Part shown: positions 22,000-29,205 of the stretch, one piece after another
Layout: each line of letters opens with the position of its first letter
How positions within the stretch are numbered: the stretch's first letter is position 1
NCBI GenBank assembly: GCA_012800435.1
Contig: JAAZJH010000017.1
Span: 1-35,747, forward strand
Source: Clostridiaceae bacterium
Lineage (GTDB): Bacteria; Bacillota; Clostridia; Saccharofermentanales; DTU023
DNA: 35,747 nucleotides
Reading direction: 5' to 3'
Made by a program: the position numbers and the translations under genes
Notes under the pieces: generated by a model
What the model saw: only the letters and a program-made list of their open reading frames with translations
Database searches by the model: none
Told to the model about the DNA's origin: nothing

Positions 22000-23415
22000 A
22001 TGATGGTGCAGTCTAAACAGGCGGGTTTTTCTCCCGTCGGACATTTTCAAGACATCACCGTGGATCAAGACCGGTTTTCGATTCGCGATTACCTCTTGAT
22101 GCACGTGTTGCTTGCTTTCGGTCTCGGGATGCTTTACGGGAGTATCGCCGTCGCCGCCATCTGCCTTCTTTCGTCGCTTTTCCTTCTCCTTTTCTACCGA
22201 TCGAATGGGCACCGCATGGACGCGCTCATACTGGCTTCTTTCATCGCGATGGCTGCTGTTGTGCTGATCTATGCCGGCAACGTCGAAATGTACAATAACA
22301 GCTATTATCTAGGCGGCTCCGACGACATGCATTTCGAAAAAAGCGCCCGCTACGTGATCGAATGCAACATGTACACTATTTCCGATATCAACGCGGGAAT
22401 GGCTTTCGACACAAGCGACTACAAGGGCTTTCTGATAATACTTGCTTGGCTGATGCGCTTCTGCGATCTTTTCGGAGGGTACCATACCATCTGTTTTCGC
22501 GTTATCAACGTTCACCTGTGGTTAGCGGCGGCACTGATGATCTCCGATCATTACCGAAAACGCTTTCCGCAAAATGAGCGCACAAGCTGCCGCATTTTCC
22601 TGCTGACCGCCCTATTTCCGAACGCCTTATATATCTCAGGTCATGCCTTTCGCGATACTATCGGAATTTTTCTCATCGTATTCATGTACGTTAAATGGGA
22701 TCTCTTTTTCAAGAAATCGTGCACTTGGCCAAATCGCCTTATAATTGCCCTTTACACGTTGCCGACACTCTACATCGGATACTGGGTCAGGAACTTCAAC
22801 TTCTTCATCATCCTCGCCATCATGGCGCTTTCCTTCGTTTTCATGGAAGTAGAGAACAAAAAACGACATTATCTCATCAGTCTTCTTCTCGTTCTAGCGG
22901 TGTTGCCGATCCTAATGACCCGATTCGATTTGTTGTACATGTTGAAGCGGTTTTACACGCGCTATTCGGACAAATTATTGGCGGGAAACCCCGGCGTATC
23001 GCAAGTTATTTTTTCAGTGCCTCCTCTGCCCTTCGGGATCTTTCTTAGGATTGCTTTCGGCCTGATCGTGCCAACGCCGATCTGGCTTTTCTCACCATTT
23101 CTACGATCTTTCTCGGTCAATGCCCTCATTGATGCCGTTGTCAGCTTCGGAACCATCATTCAGCTCTACGGATTGCCTTACGCCCTATTAAGTATCCGCT
23201 CTATGAAGAAAATGGCGCTGACCTTCTTGTTCTCTCTGCTGATCATCGTGATCACGACGTTCACATTCCGTCATTTCATCACGATCTACCCGTTCATGAT
23301 TCCTCTGATTCTTCATGGGGCCGCAATACTGCCGTATGAAAAGCGCCGGCCGATTTTTATAGCGCAGACGATCTTCATTGGATTTCTGCTGATCGTTTAC
23401 GCTCTTGGGCGCTAA
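22000..23415 (+). CDS. Polytopic membrane protein, Wzy-like polysaccharide polymerase candidate
   Basis: A 471-residue integral membrane protein with about 10-11 hydrophobic helices and a polar loop near residues 95-140. Length, topology and its place among a phosphoglycosyl transferase and two glycosyltransferases suggest a Wzy-type repeat-unit polymerase or a lipid-linked glycosyltransferase. No catalytic motif is diagnostic, as is usual for Wzy. Isolated features include YYLGGSDDMHFEKSARYV and GHAFRDTIGIFLIVF; an RD pair in such a position occurs in EpsG-like or Wzy-like proteins. Starts at 22000 or 22003 are both possible. The start is close to that of the divergent GT2 gene. Confidence 0.65.
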   Translation: MMVQSKQAGFSPVGHFQDITVDQDRFSIRDYLLMHVLLAFGLGMLYGSIAVAAICLLSSLFLLLFYRSNGHRMDALILASFIAMAAVVLIYAGNVEMYNNSYYLGGSDDMHFEKSARYVIECNMYTISDINAGMAFDTSDYKGFLIILAWLMRFCDLFGGYHTICFRVINVHLWLAAALMISDHYRKRFPQNERTSCRIFLLTALFPNALYISGHAFRDTIGIFLIVFMYVKWDLFFKKSCTWPNRLIIALYTLPTLYIGYWVRNFNFFIILAIMALSFVFMEVENKKRHYLISLLLVLAVLPILMTRFDLLYMLKRFYTRYSDKLLAGNPGVSQVIFSVPPLPFGIFLRIAFGLIVPTPIWLFSPFLRSFSVNALIDAVVSFGTIIQLYGLPYALLSIRSMKKMALTFLFSLLIIVITTFTFRHFITIYPFMIPLILHGAAILPYEKRRPIFIAQTIFIGFLLIVYALGR

Positions 23416-23525
23416 AAATGCTTATTGCACAGGATTAGATCACTTTAAAATAGTCGTCATCTGCGCTAAAATCTAAAGGGGCGATCTTGTAAATCTTCTT
23501 TGTCGATTTGTAATGTAAAATTAAT

Positions 23526-23531
23526 TTGACA
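23526..23531 (+). promoter_or_regulatory. Possible -35 element before the GT4 gene
   Basis: A perfect TTGACA lies 74 bases before the ATG. No good -10 follows; ATACTT at 17 bases is the best available. Confidence 0.25.
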
Positions 23532-23604
23532 AGGGAGATGCATACCTCATACTTATTCTTGTTACACCAACATTCTGGAATTGACACAATGCCGGAGAGG
23601 TTTA

Positions 23605-24888
23605 ATGGAAGCAACTAAAGAGAAAACTAAAGTCTGGATATTTCACCCGGAATCTTCTGACGAATCTTTGGAAGGAAACCAGAGACCTGCTCGGCTTGCA
23701 AAACATTTAAACAGAAGAAACTACAAAACTACTGTCTTCTCTTCTTCAAAATTCCGTTATGCAAAAGAAAATTTGATCAAAGACAATTCAACATTCCTAT
23801 ATCGCGATGGCGAAGTTCCTTTTTACTACATTAAATCCAGATCGTATAAGAAGAATGACATCAACAGGATACTTAATTGGATCAATTATTATTTTAATGT
23901 AAAGAAAACAGCTAGAGAGATTATTAAGAAAGAAGGAAAGCCGGATCTCATCATCGGTTCATCACCGCATCCTTTAGCTATGCTTGCCGCCGTTCAATTA
24001 GGAAAGAAATACAAAATACCTGTCATAAACGAGGTCAGAGATTTTTGGCCTGAAGTCATTTTCTTGGGCGGAAGAATCAAAGAGAGCAGCTTGATCGGAA
24101 GAATCATGCTGGCAGGTGAACGATATATCTATGACAACTCGAACTCGTTAATATTCTTAAAAGAAGGAGATTTTCAATATATCGTAGATAAAAAATGGGA
24201 CATCGACAACGGCGGATCGATAAACCTAGACCATTGTTATTACATCAACAACGGTGTCGATGTTGATGAGTTTGAAAACAATGTAAGAACGTATCAGTTT
24301 GAGGACGAAGATCTTCACGGCGATCAATTTAGAGCTGTCTACGTAGGTGCTCTCGGAAGAGTAAATGATCTTGATAAATTGTTAGACGCGGCAAAACTAA
24401 TTGAAGATGAGAATATCCTTTTCTTGATCTATGGGAGCGGCGACCAAGAAAATCGTTTAAAAGACAGGTTAAAGGATGAAAATATCACGAACGTAAAATT
24501 CAAGGGGTATGTCGAAGGCAAATACATCCCCTACGTTTTAAGCAAGGCTTCTGTTAATTTGCTGATCTATACTCAAACTCAATATAACTGGTCTAGAGGA
24601 AACAGCTCCAACAAATTGTTTGAGTATATGGCCTCAGGAAAGCCGATCATATCGACGGTTAAGATGGGTTATTCGATCATCGACAAGTATAACTGCGGCA
24701 TTGAGCTGGAAGGACAAAATCCGGAAGAGCTGGTCGACGCTATTAAACACTTCTATCATATGAGCGATGAAGAATTGAAATCTATAAAGGCCAATTGTAA
24801 AAATGGAGTTAAAGATTTCGATTGCAAATATTTGAGTTCAAAACTCGCTCAAGTCATCGATAAAACCATCGAAGAATATCATCGTTAA
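23605..24888 (+). CDS. Family 4 (GT-B) glycosyltransferase
   Basis: A 427-residue GT4 glycosyltransferase, similar in layout to WbuB/WcaI-type enzymes. The N-terminal acceptor domain includes GNQRPARLAKHL and IIGSSPHPLAMLAA, then NEVRDFWPEVI. The C-terminal donor domain has AVYVGALGRVNDLDKLLDAA, LIYGSGDQENRL, and the nucleotide-sugar motif NSSNKLFEYMASGKPIIST, with a Lys-x-x-Glu. The frame opens at a TTG (23581), but ATG 23605 follows GGAGAGG and is the likely start. It is visibly AT-rich and Lys/Asn/Ile-rich relative to neighbours (22 of 60 G+C in bases 23761-23820, against 33 of 60 in 7801-7860), suggesting transfer, as is common in polysaccharide loci. Confidence 0.9.
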   Translation: MEATKEKTKVWIFHPESSDESLEGNQRPARLAKHLNRRNYKTTVFSSSKFRYAKENLIKDNSTFLYRDGEVPFYYIKSRSYKKNDINRILNWINYYFNVKKTAREIIKKEGKPDLIIGSSPHPLAMLAAVQLGKKYKIPVINEVRDFWPEVIFLGGRIKESSLIGRIMLAGERYIYDNSNSLIFLKEGDFQYIVDKKWDIDNGGSINLDHCYYINNGVDVDEFENNVRTYQFEDEDLHGDQFRAVYVGALGRVNDLDKLLDAAKLIEDENILFLIYGSGDQENRLKDRLKDENITNVKFKGYVEGKYIPYVLSKASVNLLIYTQTQYNWSRGNSSNKLFEYMASGKPIISTVKMGYSIIDKYNCGIELEGQNPEELVDAIKHFYHMSDEELKSIKANCKNGVKDFDCKYLSSKLAQVIDKTIEEYHR

Positions 24889-24993
24889 TGAGTGAAAATC
24901 GCGCGGATAGGAAGCTGACTTCCAGTTGTAAGCGATAAAACAACGCACGTTGGAATCTGACTTTCTGTTCTCGTCGAAAAAATCATTTTTAAT

Positions 24994-25106
24994 GGGAAGT
25001 TGCCTTCCCGTTCTAGAGCTTTCTCTTTCTAGAACCTTACCGTTCTAGAGTCTTCCTTTTCTAGAGCCTTCCCGTTCTAGAGCCTTCACATTCTAGAGAG
25101 CAGGCT
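24994..25106. repeat. Six tandem 16-bp units containing TCTAGA, with leading hairpin
   Basis: TTCTAGA begins at 25011, 25027, 25043, 25059, 25075 and 25091, an exact 16-base period; the consensus unit is TTCTAGAGCCTTCCCG. Each unit contains the palindrome TCTAGA. Directly before it GGGAAG-TTGC-CTTCCC (24994-25009) can form a hairpin. The whole 24889-25485 gap holds this array, the 20-bp duplication and a possible gene remnant. Confidence 0.92.
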
Positions 25107-25176
25107 TGTTACCGTTTAGCTTCCAACTTGAGAAAACGGGCAGCGCTATACCCACTCGAAGTTTCTTTTCCGGTGC

Positions 25177-25396
25177 CTATTTCAAAATGATATTTGCCGA
25201 TTCCGAATGATATTTGCCGATTCCGATTTCGATTCCTGCGTAAAAACCGCCTTTATAGCGCATGGAGACTCTGTTTCTTTCACCTTCTACCGCGAACGCC
25301 TGTCTGTTGATGGCGGTAGGAGCATAGAGCAACACATCGATACCGTCTATAAACCACTGAGGGTGATCAACTTCATGTGGGTTGCAGGGCCACATT
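25177..25396 (-). pseudogene. Possible coding remnant of unknown origin
   Basis: From an ATG at about 25396 the minus strand encodes roughly 70 residues with protein-like composition (MWPCNPHEVDHPQWFIDGID, then LLYAPTAINRQAFAVEGERN). They run into the 20-bp duplication, where the residues become repetitive (GIGKYHSE, SANIILK). I do not recognise the family. The reading frame also continues upstream to 25494 over the esterase start, which is unlikely to be real. It may be the tail of a decayed gene or chance; there is no good ribosome-binding site. Confidence 0.25.
25186..25225. repeat. Perfect 20-bp tandem duplication
   Basis: AATGATATTTGCCGATTCCG occurs twice head to tail (25186-25205 and 25206-25225) without any difference. 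It lies at the end of a possible minus-strand coding remnant. Confidence 0.9.
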
Positions 25397-25485
25397 AGAA
25401 GTGCAACCTTACGGTACAATCTATTAACTAAATTAAAACATTTTGTGAGATTATAGATTTGAAAGAATAAAGGAGGTGTTTCCTT

Positions 25486-26286
25486 ATGGCACATATCAGA
25501 ATGAAATTATATTCGAATTGTTTACGCCGATATACGAACGTGACGATCCTGATTCCTACTCCGACGGAAAGCGATTACCCGCCGGAACAATTGGATACCT
25601 TTGACGAACCCAAATTCTTCCAAGAACAACCCTCTTATCGAGTGTTGTATTTATTGCACGGCACTCACGGAGACGATACGGATTGGTCTTACTATTCAAA
25701 TGTTGAGCGAGATATTATTGGATCCAATTTAATGGTTGTTTGTCCTGATGGCGGCAATTCGTTCTGGACTGATATGGAAGACGGTCCGCTTCAAGAGACA
25801 TTCCTGACTCAAGAGTTGCGTGAGTACATTAACCGCCTCTTTCCCACGTTGCCGGAGCGAGAAAATACTTTTTTGGCCGGTCTTTCAATGGGCGGATTTG
25901 CCACGTTAAACATCGCCATGAAATATCCTGAAATATATGGCAAGGTAGCCTCTTTTTCTGCGGGAATTATTCCGGATGATCTTGATACCATAACGACAAG
26001 GACGTACCCTTGGAGACTGTTTCTATCTGACGACAAGAAAGTGGAGGGTTCAAAAGTCGATGGTATCATGAGCATGAAAACGGCTCTCCGACAAAAATTA
26101 ACGCTTCCGGAGATCTATCTTACGATCGGCACAGATGATTACTTATACGAAAATGTGCAACGCACCAAAAATGTATTCGATGAACACCATGTCTCGTATG
26201 AGTATTATGAGTGTGAGGGCGAACACAACTTTGAATTTTGGAGTTCCCAAATAGGACCCGTTATGCAGTGGATGCTTGGTAAGTAG
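25486..26286 (+). CDS. Alpha/beta-hydrolase esterase, EstA/FrmB-type
   Basis: A 266-residue cytoplasmic esterase of the putative-esterase (esterase D-like) family. It has LYLLHGTHGDDTDWSYYSN (oxyanion-side HG), LAGLSMGGFATLNIA with the nucleophile Ser in G-L-S-M-G-G, TIGTDDYLYENV with the acid Asp, and CEGEHNFEFW with the catalytic His, so the triad is complete. There is no signal peptide. AAAGGAGG precedes the ATG well. The family includes S-formylglutathione hydrolases, feruloyl/acetyl-xylan esterases and other carboxylesterases; the substrate cannot be assigned. The gene is 98 bases upstream of a LacI-type regulator on the same strand. Confidence 0.88.
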   Translation: MAHIRMKLYSNCLRRYTNVTILIPTPTESDYPPEQLDTFDEPKFFQEQPSYRVLYLLHGTHGDDTDWSYYSNVERDIIGSNLMVVCPDGGNSFWTDMEDGPLQETFLTQELREYINRLFPTLPERENTFLAGLSMGGFATLNIAMKYPEIYGKVASFSAGIIPDDLDTITTRTYPWRLFLSDDKKVEGSKVDGIMSMKTALRQKLTLPEIYLTIGTDDYLYENVQRTKNVFDEHHVSYEYYECEGEHNFEFWSSQIGPVMQWMLGK

Positions 26287-26384
26287 CGATATAAAAATTG
26301 AATCTACGGCAGTTAATACTTCAGCGCTAAGAAAGTGTTTAAGATGTATTATAAATGCTACAGCAGTAAGGAACGACGGTATCA

Positions 26385-27395
26385 ATGGCAAGAATAACCT
26401 TAAAAGATGTAGCAAAAGCAGCAGGAGTCTCAGAGACAACGGTGTCACTCGTTCTGAACAAAAAGAATCATCGCATTAGCGATGAAACAGTGTTACGCGT
26501 TGAAAAAACAGCCAAAGAATTGAATTACACGCCAAACCGAATCGCGCGGAGTTTGGCGACGAAAACATCGGCTGTTATCGCCTTAATATTTCCGGATATC
26601 GTTAACCCCTACTTTCCCAGTTTGGCCAAAAGAATTACCCAGGAAGCTCTCTCGCATGACTATGGCACCATGCTGATCAATTATGACTGCAAATACGATA
26701 AGGAACCGCTCTCAATCTTGCAAAGCGGCGCCGTGGACGGTGCCCTGCTTGTCACGCGAGATTATGGACTATTTGAATCGCAGGTCCCCGCCATCAAGAA
26801 TATCCCGGTCGTCCTGCTCGAACCGAGCAACAATATGCGTCCGAACAGCTCCGTCATCTCAAGCGATTTTTATGCCGGCGCCTTCGAGGCGACCTCATGG
26901 TTGCTGTCGAACGGTCATTCATCGATCGCCTGCCTCACCGGACCGCAAGATATACTCGTTGCGAAGTTGCGACTAGATGGTATGCTCGATGCCATGAAGT
27001 GTTTCGGTCTGAAGATGCCTTCAAAAAATATTATTCCATCCGAGTTCTCCATGGAAGCCGGCTACAGCGCCGCTGATGTCGTGAAAAAACTGAAAGTAAC
27101 GGCTGTCGTCTGTAATAGCGATTTTGCTGCCTTTGGCCTGATCAAAGGATTGAACGAAAAAGGTATACGTGTGCCTGAAGATGTCTCCATTTTCGGGTAC
27201 GACGATCTCACTATGGGCGCCTTCACCACACCGTCTTTATCCACCGTCGGTTTGCACACGGATTCCGTTTCGACCTTGGCCACTCGGCATCTCATTGATT
27301 TAATTACCGATCCGGAAACGGAACCGTTGCAAACGTTTTTACAGCCTAAAGTTATTTTGCGCGGCTCTACAAGCAAACGTATTTTTAAGAATTAA
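26385..27395 (+). CDS. LacI-family transcriptional regulator (RbsR/PurR-like)
   Basis: A 336-residue LacI-family regulator. The helix-turn-helix and hinge are clear: TLKDVAKAAGVSETTVSLVL (residues 5-24) and NYTPNRIARSLATKTS. A periplasmic-binding-like sensor domain follows: ALIFPDIVNPYFPSLAKRI, DGALLVTRDYG, VVCNSDFAAFGLIKGLNEKG, VSIFGYDDLTMGAFTTPSLSTV. Length is normal. It converges with ribokinase (the ends overlap by 11 bases), and a perfect LacI-type palindrome sits between the ribokinase and nucleoside-operon promoters. It therefore probably represses ribose or nucleoside use; the effector is inferred to be a ribose derivative or purine. Confidence 0.93.
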   Translation: MARITLKDVAKAAGVSETTVSLVLNKKNHRISDETVLRVEKTAKELNYTPNRIARSLATKTSAVIALIFPDIVNPYFPSLAKRITQEALSHDYGTMLINYDCKYDKEPLSILQSGAVDGALLVTRDYGLFESQVPAIKNIPVVLLEPSNNMRPNSSVISSDFYAGAFEATSWLLSNGHSSIACLTGPQDILVAKLRLDGMLDAMKCFGLKMPSKNIIPSEFSMEAGYSAADVVKKLKVTAVVCNSDFAAFGLIKGLNEKGIRVPEDVSIFGYDDLTMGAFTTPSLSTVGLHTDSVSTLATRHLIDLITDPETEPLQTFLQPKVILRGSTSKRIFKN

Positions 27396-28338
27396 AGGCC
27401 TGTAGCTTCGGTCTAACATTCCACTCTTTTAACGCCTCATCAATATCTCGCCTATAAGGCATTGCGGGAGCGGTTCCAAAAGACTGAACCGACAATCCAG
27501 CGGCCACATTAGCAAATAATGCCGCGGTAAACACATCTTTGCCGGTATCTAAGCTGGCCGCAAAAGCGCCATTAAAAGCATCACCCGCTCCCGTTGTATC
27601 GACCACATGAACGGGCATGGCGGGGATCATACTGAATTTTTCTTTGTCATTCACATACACACCGAGTCTGCCTAGAGTAATCAGGACGTTTTGTACACCC
27701 TTGTCAAAGAAATAATTCGCGGCCAAATGACAGCCGTCAAGATCGGTGACTTCATACCCTGTCAATAACTTGGTTTCCGTTTCGTTCGGTGTAATGTAAT
27801 TGATTTTTTTGTAAAGATCGTCACGAATAGGCTGAGCGGGCGCAGGATTTAAAATCACTTCTACTTGATTGGCATGCGCCACATCAATTGCTTTCTCAAC
27901 AGCATCAATGTTCACTTCGAGCTGAGTCAAGAAAATACGTGACTTCGTTATCGCTTTTTTCGCGCGCAACAAGTCGTCTTCCGTAACACACGCACTTGCC
28001 CCGGGCACAACAAGAATCTGGTTCGCGCCGCTTTCTGAGACCATAATCAAAGCGATACCGGTCGGATTGTTTTGATCGATCAGCACGAGATCGGACATCA
28101 ATGACTCTTGAGTGAACGATTCGATGGCGACCGGCGAGAACAAATCTTGTCCTATTTTCGTCATCAACTGAACATCGGCACCTGCGCGAGCGGCTGCGAC
28201 TGCCTGATTTGCCCCTTTTCCGCCAGGTCCGATTTTGAAATAATCGCCTTTTATCGTCTCCCCTTCAACAGGTAGCCACGACGCTTTCGCTGTTAGATCG
28301 ACGACAAAACTCCCCAAAATGAATACAGATCGTTTCAT
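27385..28338 (-). CDS. rbsK: Ribokinase
   Basis: A 317-residue PfkB-family kinase most like ribokinase (ribose to ribose 5-phosphate). Motifs include FILGSFVVDLTAKASWLP at the N-terminus, KIGPGGKGANQAVAAARAGA (the first PfkB signature with ribokinase-type GGKGANQA), ILNPAPAQP, NETETKLLTG, and VVDTTGAGDAFNGAFAA with the catalytic Asp. The longer frame to 28395 lacks support; ATG 28338 is preceded by AGAGG and gives the family's usual N-terminus. It is divergent from deoD, and its -35 overlaps a LacI-type operator. It could use free ribose from nucleoside breakdown; deoxyribokinase activity cannot be excluded. Confidence 0.9.
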   Translation of the reverse strand: MKRSVFILGSFVVDLTAKASWLPVEGETIKGDYFKIGPGGKGANQAVAAARAGADVQLMTKIGQDLFSPVAIESFTQESLMSDLVLIDQNNPTGIALIMVSESGANQILVVPGASACVTEDDLLRAKKAITKSRIFLTQLEVNIDAVEKAIDVAHANQVEVILNPAPAQPIRDDLYKKINYITPNETETKLLTGYEVTDLDGCHLAANYFFDKGVQNVLITLGRLGVYVNDKEKFSMIPAMPVHVVDTTGAGDAFNGAFAASLDTGKDVFTAALFANVAAGLSVQSFGTAPAMPYRRDIDEALKEWNVRPKLQAFNS

Positions 28339-28382
28339 AATTAAATGCCTCTTCAAGAATGAATTACCGGACTTTTCAGGCC

Positions 28383-28411
28383 TTGACGACACCAATATAT
28401 CACGTTAAAAT
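28383..28411 (+). promoter_or_regulatory. Promoter of the deoD nucleoside operon
   Basis: TTGACG (28383-28388), 17 bases, then TAAAAT (28406-28411). The predicted start is near 28418, at the edge of the operator palindrome. Confidence 0.75.
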
Positions 28412-28422
28412 GATGCGGTAAA
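28394..28422 (-). promoter_or_regulatory. Ribokinase promoter
   Basis: On the minus strand TTTACC (28417-28422), 17 bases, then TATATT (28394-28399). The -35 overlaps the TAAAGCGCTTTA operator. Confidence 0.6.
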
Positions 28423-28430
28423 GCGCTTTA
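28419..28430. promoter_or_regulatory. LacI-family operator shared by divergent promoters
   Basis: TAAAGCGCTTTA is a perfect 12-base palindrome with the central CG typical of LacI/CcpA-family sites. It covers the start point of the deoD promoter and overlaps the -35 of the ribokinase promoter, so one bound repressor could silence both. The LacI-type regulator gene is 1 kb away, next to ribokinase. CcpA binding is an alternative. Confidence 0.75.
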
Positions 28431-28474
28431 TCAGCGCGTGTCCAACCGTATTCATAATTGGAAGGAGTCTAAAA

Positions 28475-29203
28475 ATGGCCTTTCAAACTGGAGCTCCAAC
28501 CATTCATAACATGGCAGCTCCCGACGACGTTGCAGAAACGATTCTTTTGCCGGGAGATCCGCTGCGTGCGAAGTACATCGCTGAGCACTATCTGGAAGAC
28601 GTTCATTGTTACAATACTGTGAGAAATATGCTTGGTTTCACGGGCTTTTATAAAGGCAAGAAAATCAGCGTACAAGGCTCCGGTATGGGCATGCCCTCTA
28701 TGGCTATTTATGCCTATGAATTAGTGCATTTTTACAACTGCCGGAACCTTATCCGTATCGGCACATGCGGCACCATTTCAGAGGATCTGAACATCAACGA
28801 CGTGGTCATCGGCATGGGCGCTTGCCACGATTCAAATCTCGACGAGCAGTACGAATTGCCCGGAAAATACGCGCCTATTTGCAGCTTTTATCTGTTGGAA
28901 AAATTCGTCAATAAAGCCCGCGAGCTGAAAATCCCTGTTCATGTCGGCAACATTGCCTCCGGCAGCGCCTTTTATTCTGAGAAGAGAACGAATGTAGGCA
29001 GCTGGGCAAAAATGAACGTCTTGGCAGGAGAGATGGAGGCCGCCGCGCTTTACATGATCGCGGCTCGGGCAAAGGTAAACGCGCTGTGTCTCCTTACTGT
29101 TACGGATTCGCGCCGTACCGGAGAAATGGCGACATCAGAGCAACGCGAAACCGGTACAAATCAAATGATCAAACTGGCCTTAGAAGCATCATTAACGCTT
29201 TAA
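28475..29203 (+). CDS. deoD: Purine-nucleoside phosphorylase, DeoD type
   Basis: A 242-residue hexameric-type purine nucleoside phosphorylase that cleaves purine (deoxy)nucleosides with phosphate to base plus (deoxy)ribose 1-phosphate. Motifs: LLPGDPLRAKYIAEHYLED with phosphate-site Gly/Arg, TGFYKGKKISVQGSGMGMPS, LIRIGTCGTISEDLNINDVV, AGEMEAAALYMIA for ribose binding, and LLTVTDSR with the catalytic Asp that favours the 6-amino or 6-oxo base. Length matches the family. It is the first gene of a plus-strand operon with a deaminase and nucleoside ABC transporter. GGAAGGAG precedes the ATG. Confidence 0.95.
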   Translation: MAFQTGAPTIHNMAAPDDVAETILLPGDPLRAKYIAEHYLEDVHCYNTVRNMLGFTGFYKGKKISVQGSGMGMPSMAIYAYELVHFYNCRNLIRIGTCGTISEDLNINDVVIGMGACHDSNLDEQYELPGKYAPICSFYLLEKFVNKARELKIPVHVGNIASGSAFYSEKRTNVGSWAKMNVLAGEMEAAALYMIAARAKVNALCLLTVTDSRRTGEMATSEQRETGTNQMIKLALEASLTL

Positions 29204-29205
29204 CT

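Noticed and set aside
24994-25225. CRISPR-like array
   Set aside because: Units are directly tandem with no unique spacers, and no cas genes are present; the same holds for all other arrays here.
25397-25494. Extension of the minus-strand ORF over the esterase start
   Set aside because: It overlaps the esterase ribosome-binding site and the extension lacks protein-like composition.
28339-28474. Purine riboswitch before deoD
   Set aside because: No purine-aptamer core sequences are visible, and the space is occupied by interleaved promoters and the LacI-type operator.
29086-29205. N-terminal extension of the amidohydrolase inside deoD
   Set aside because: It is an out-of-frame read of deoD; the family N-terminus begins right after ATG 29206.
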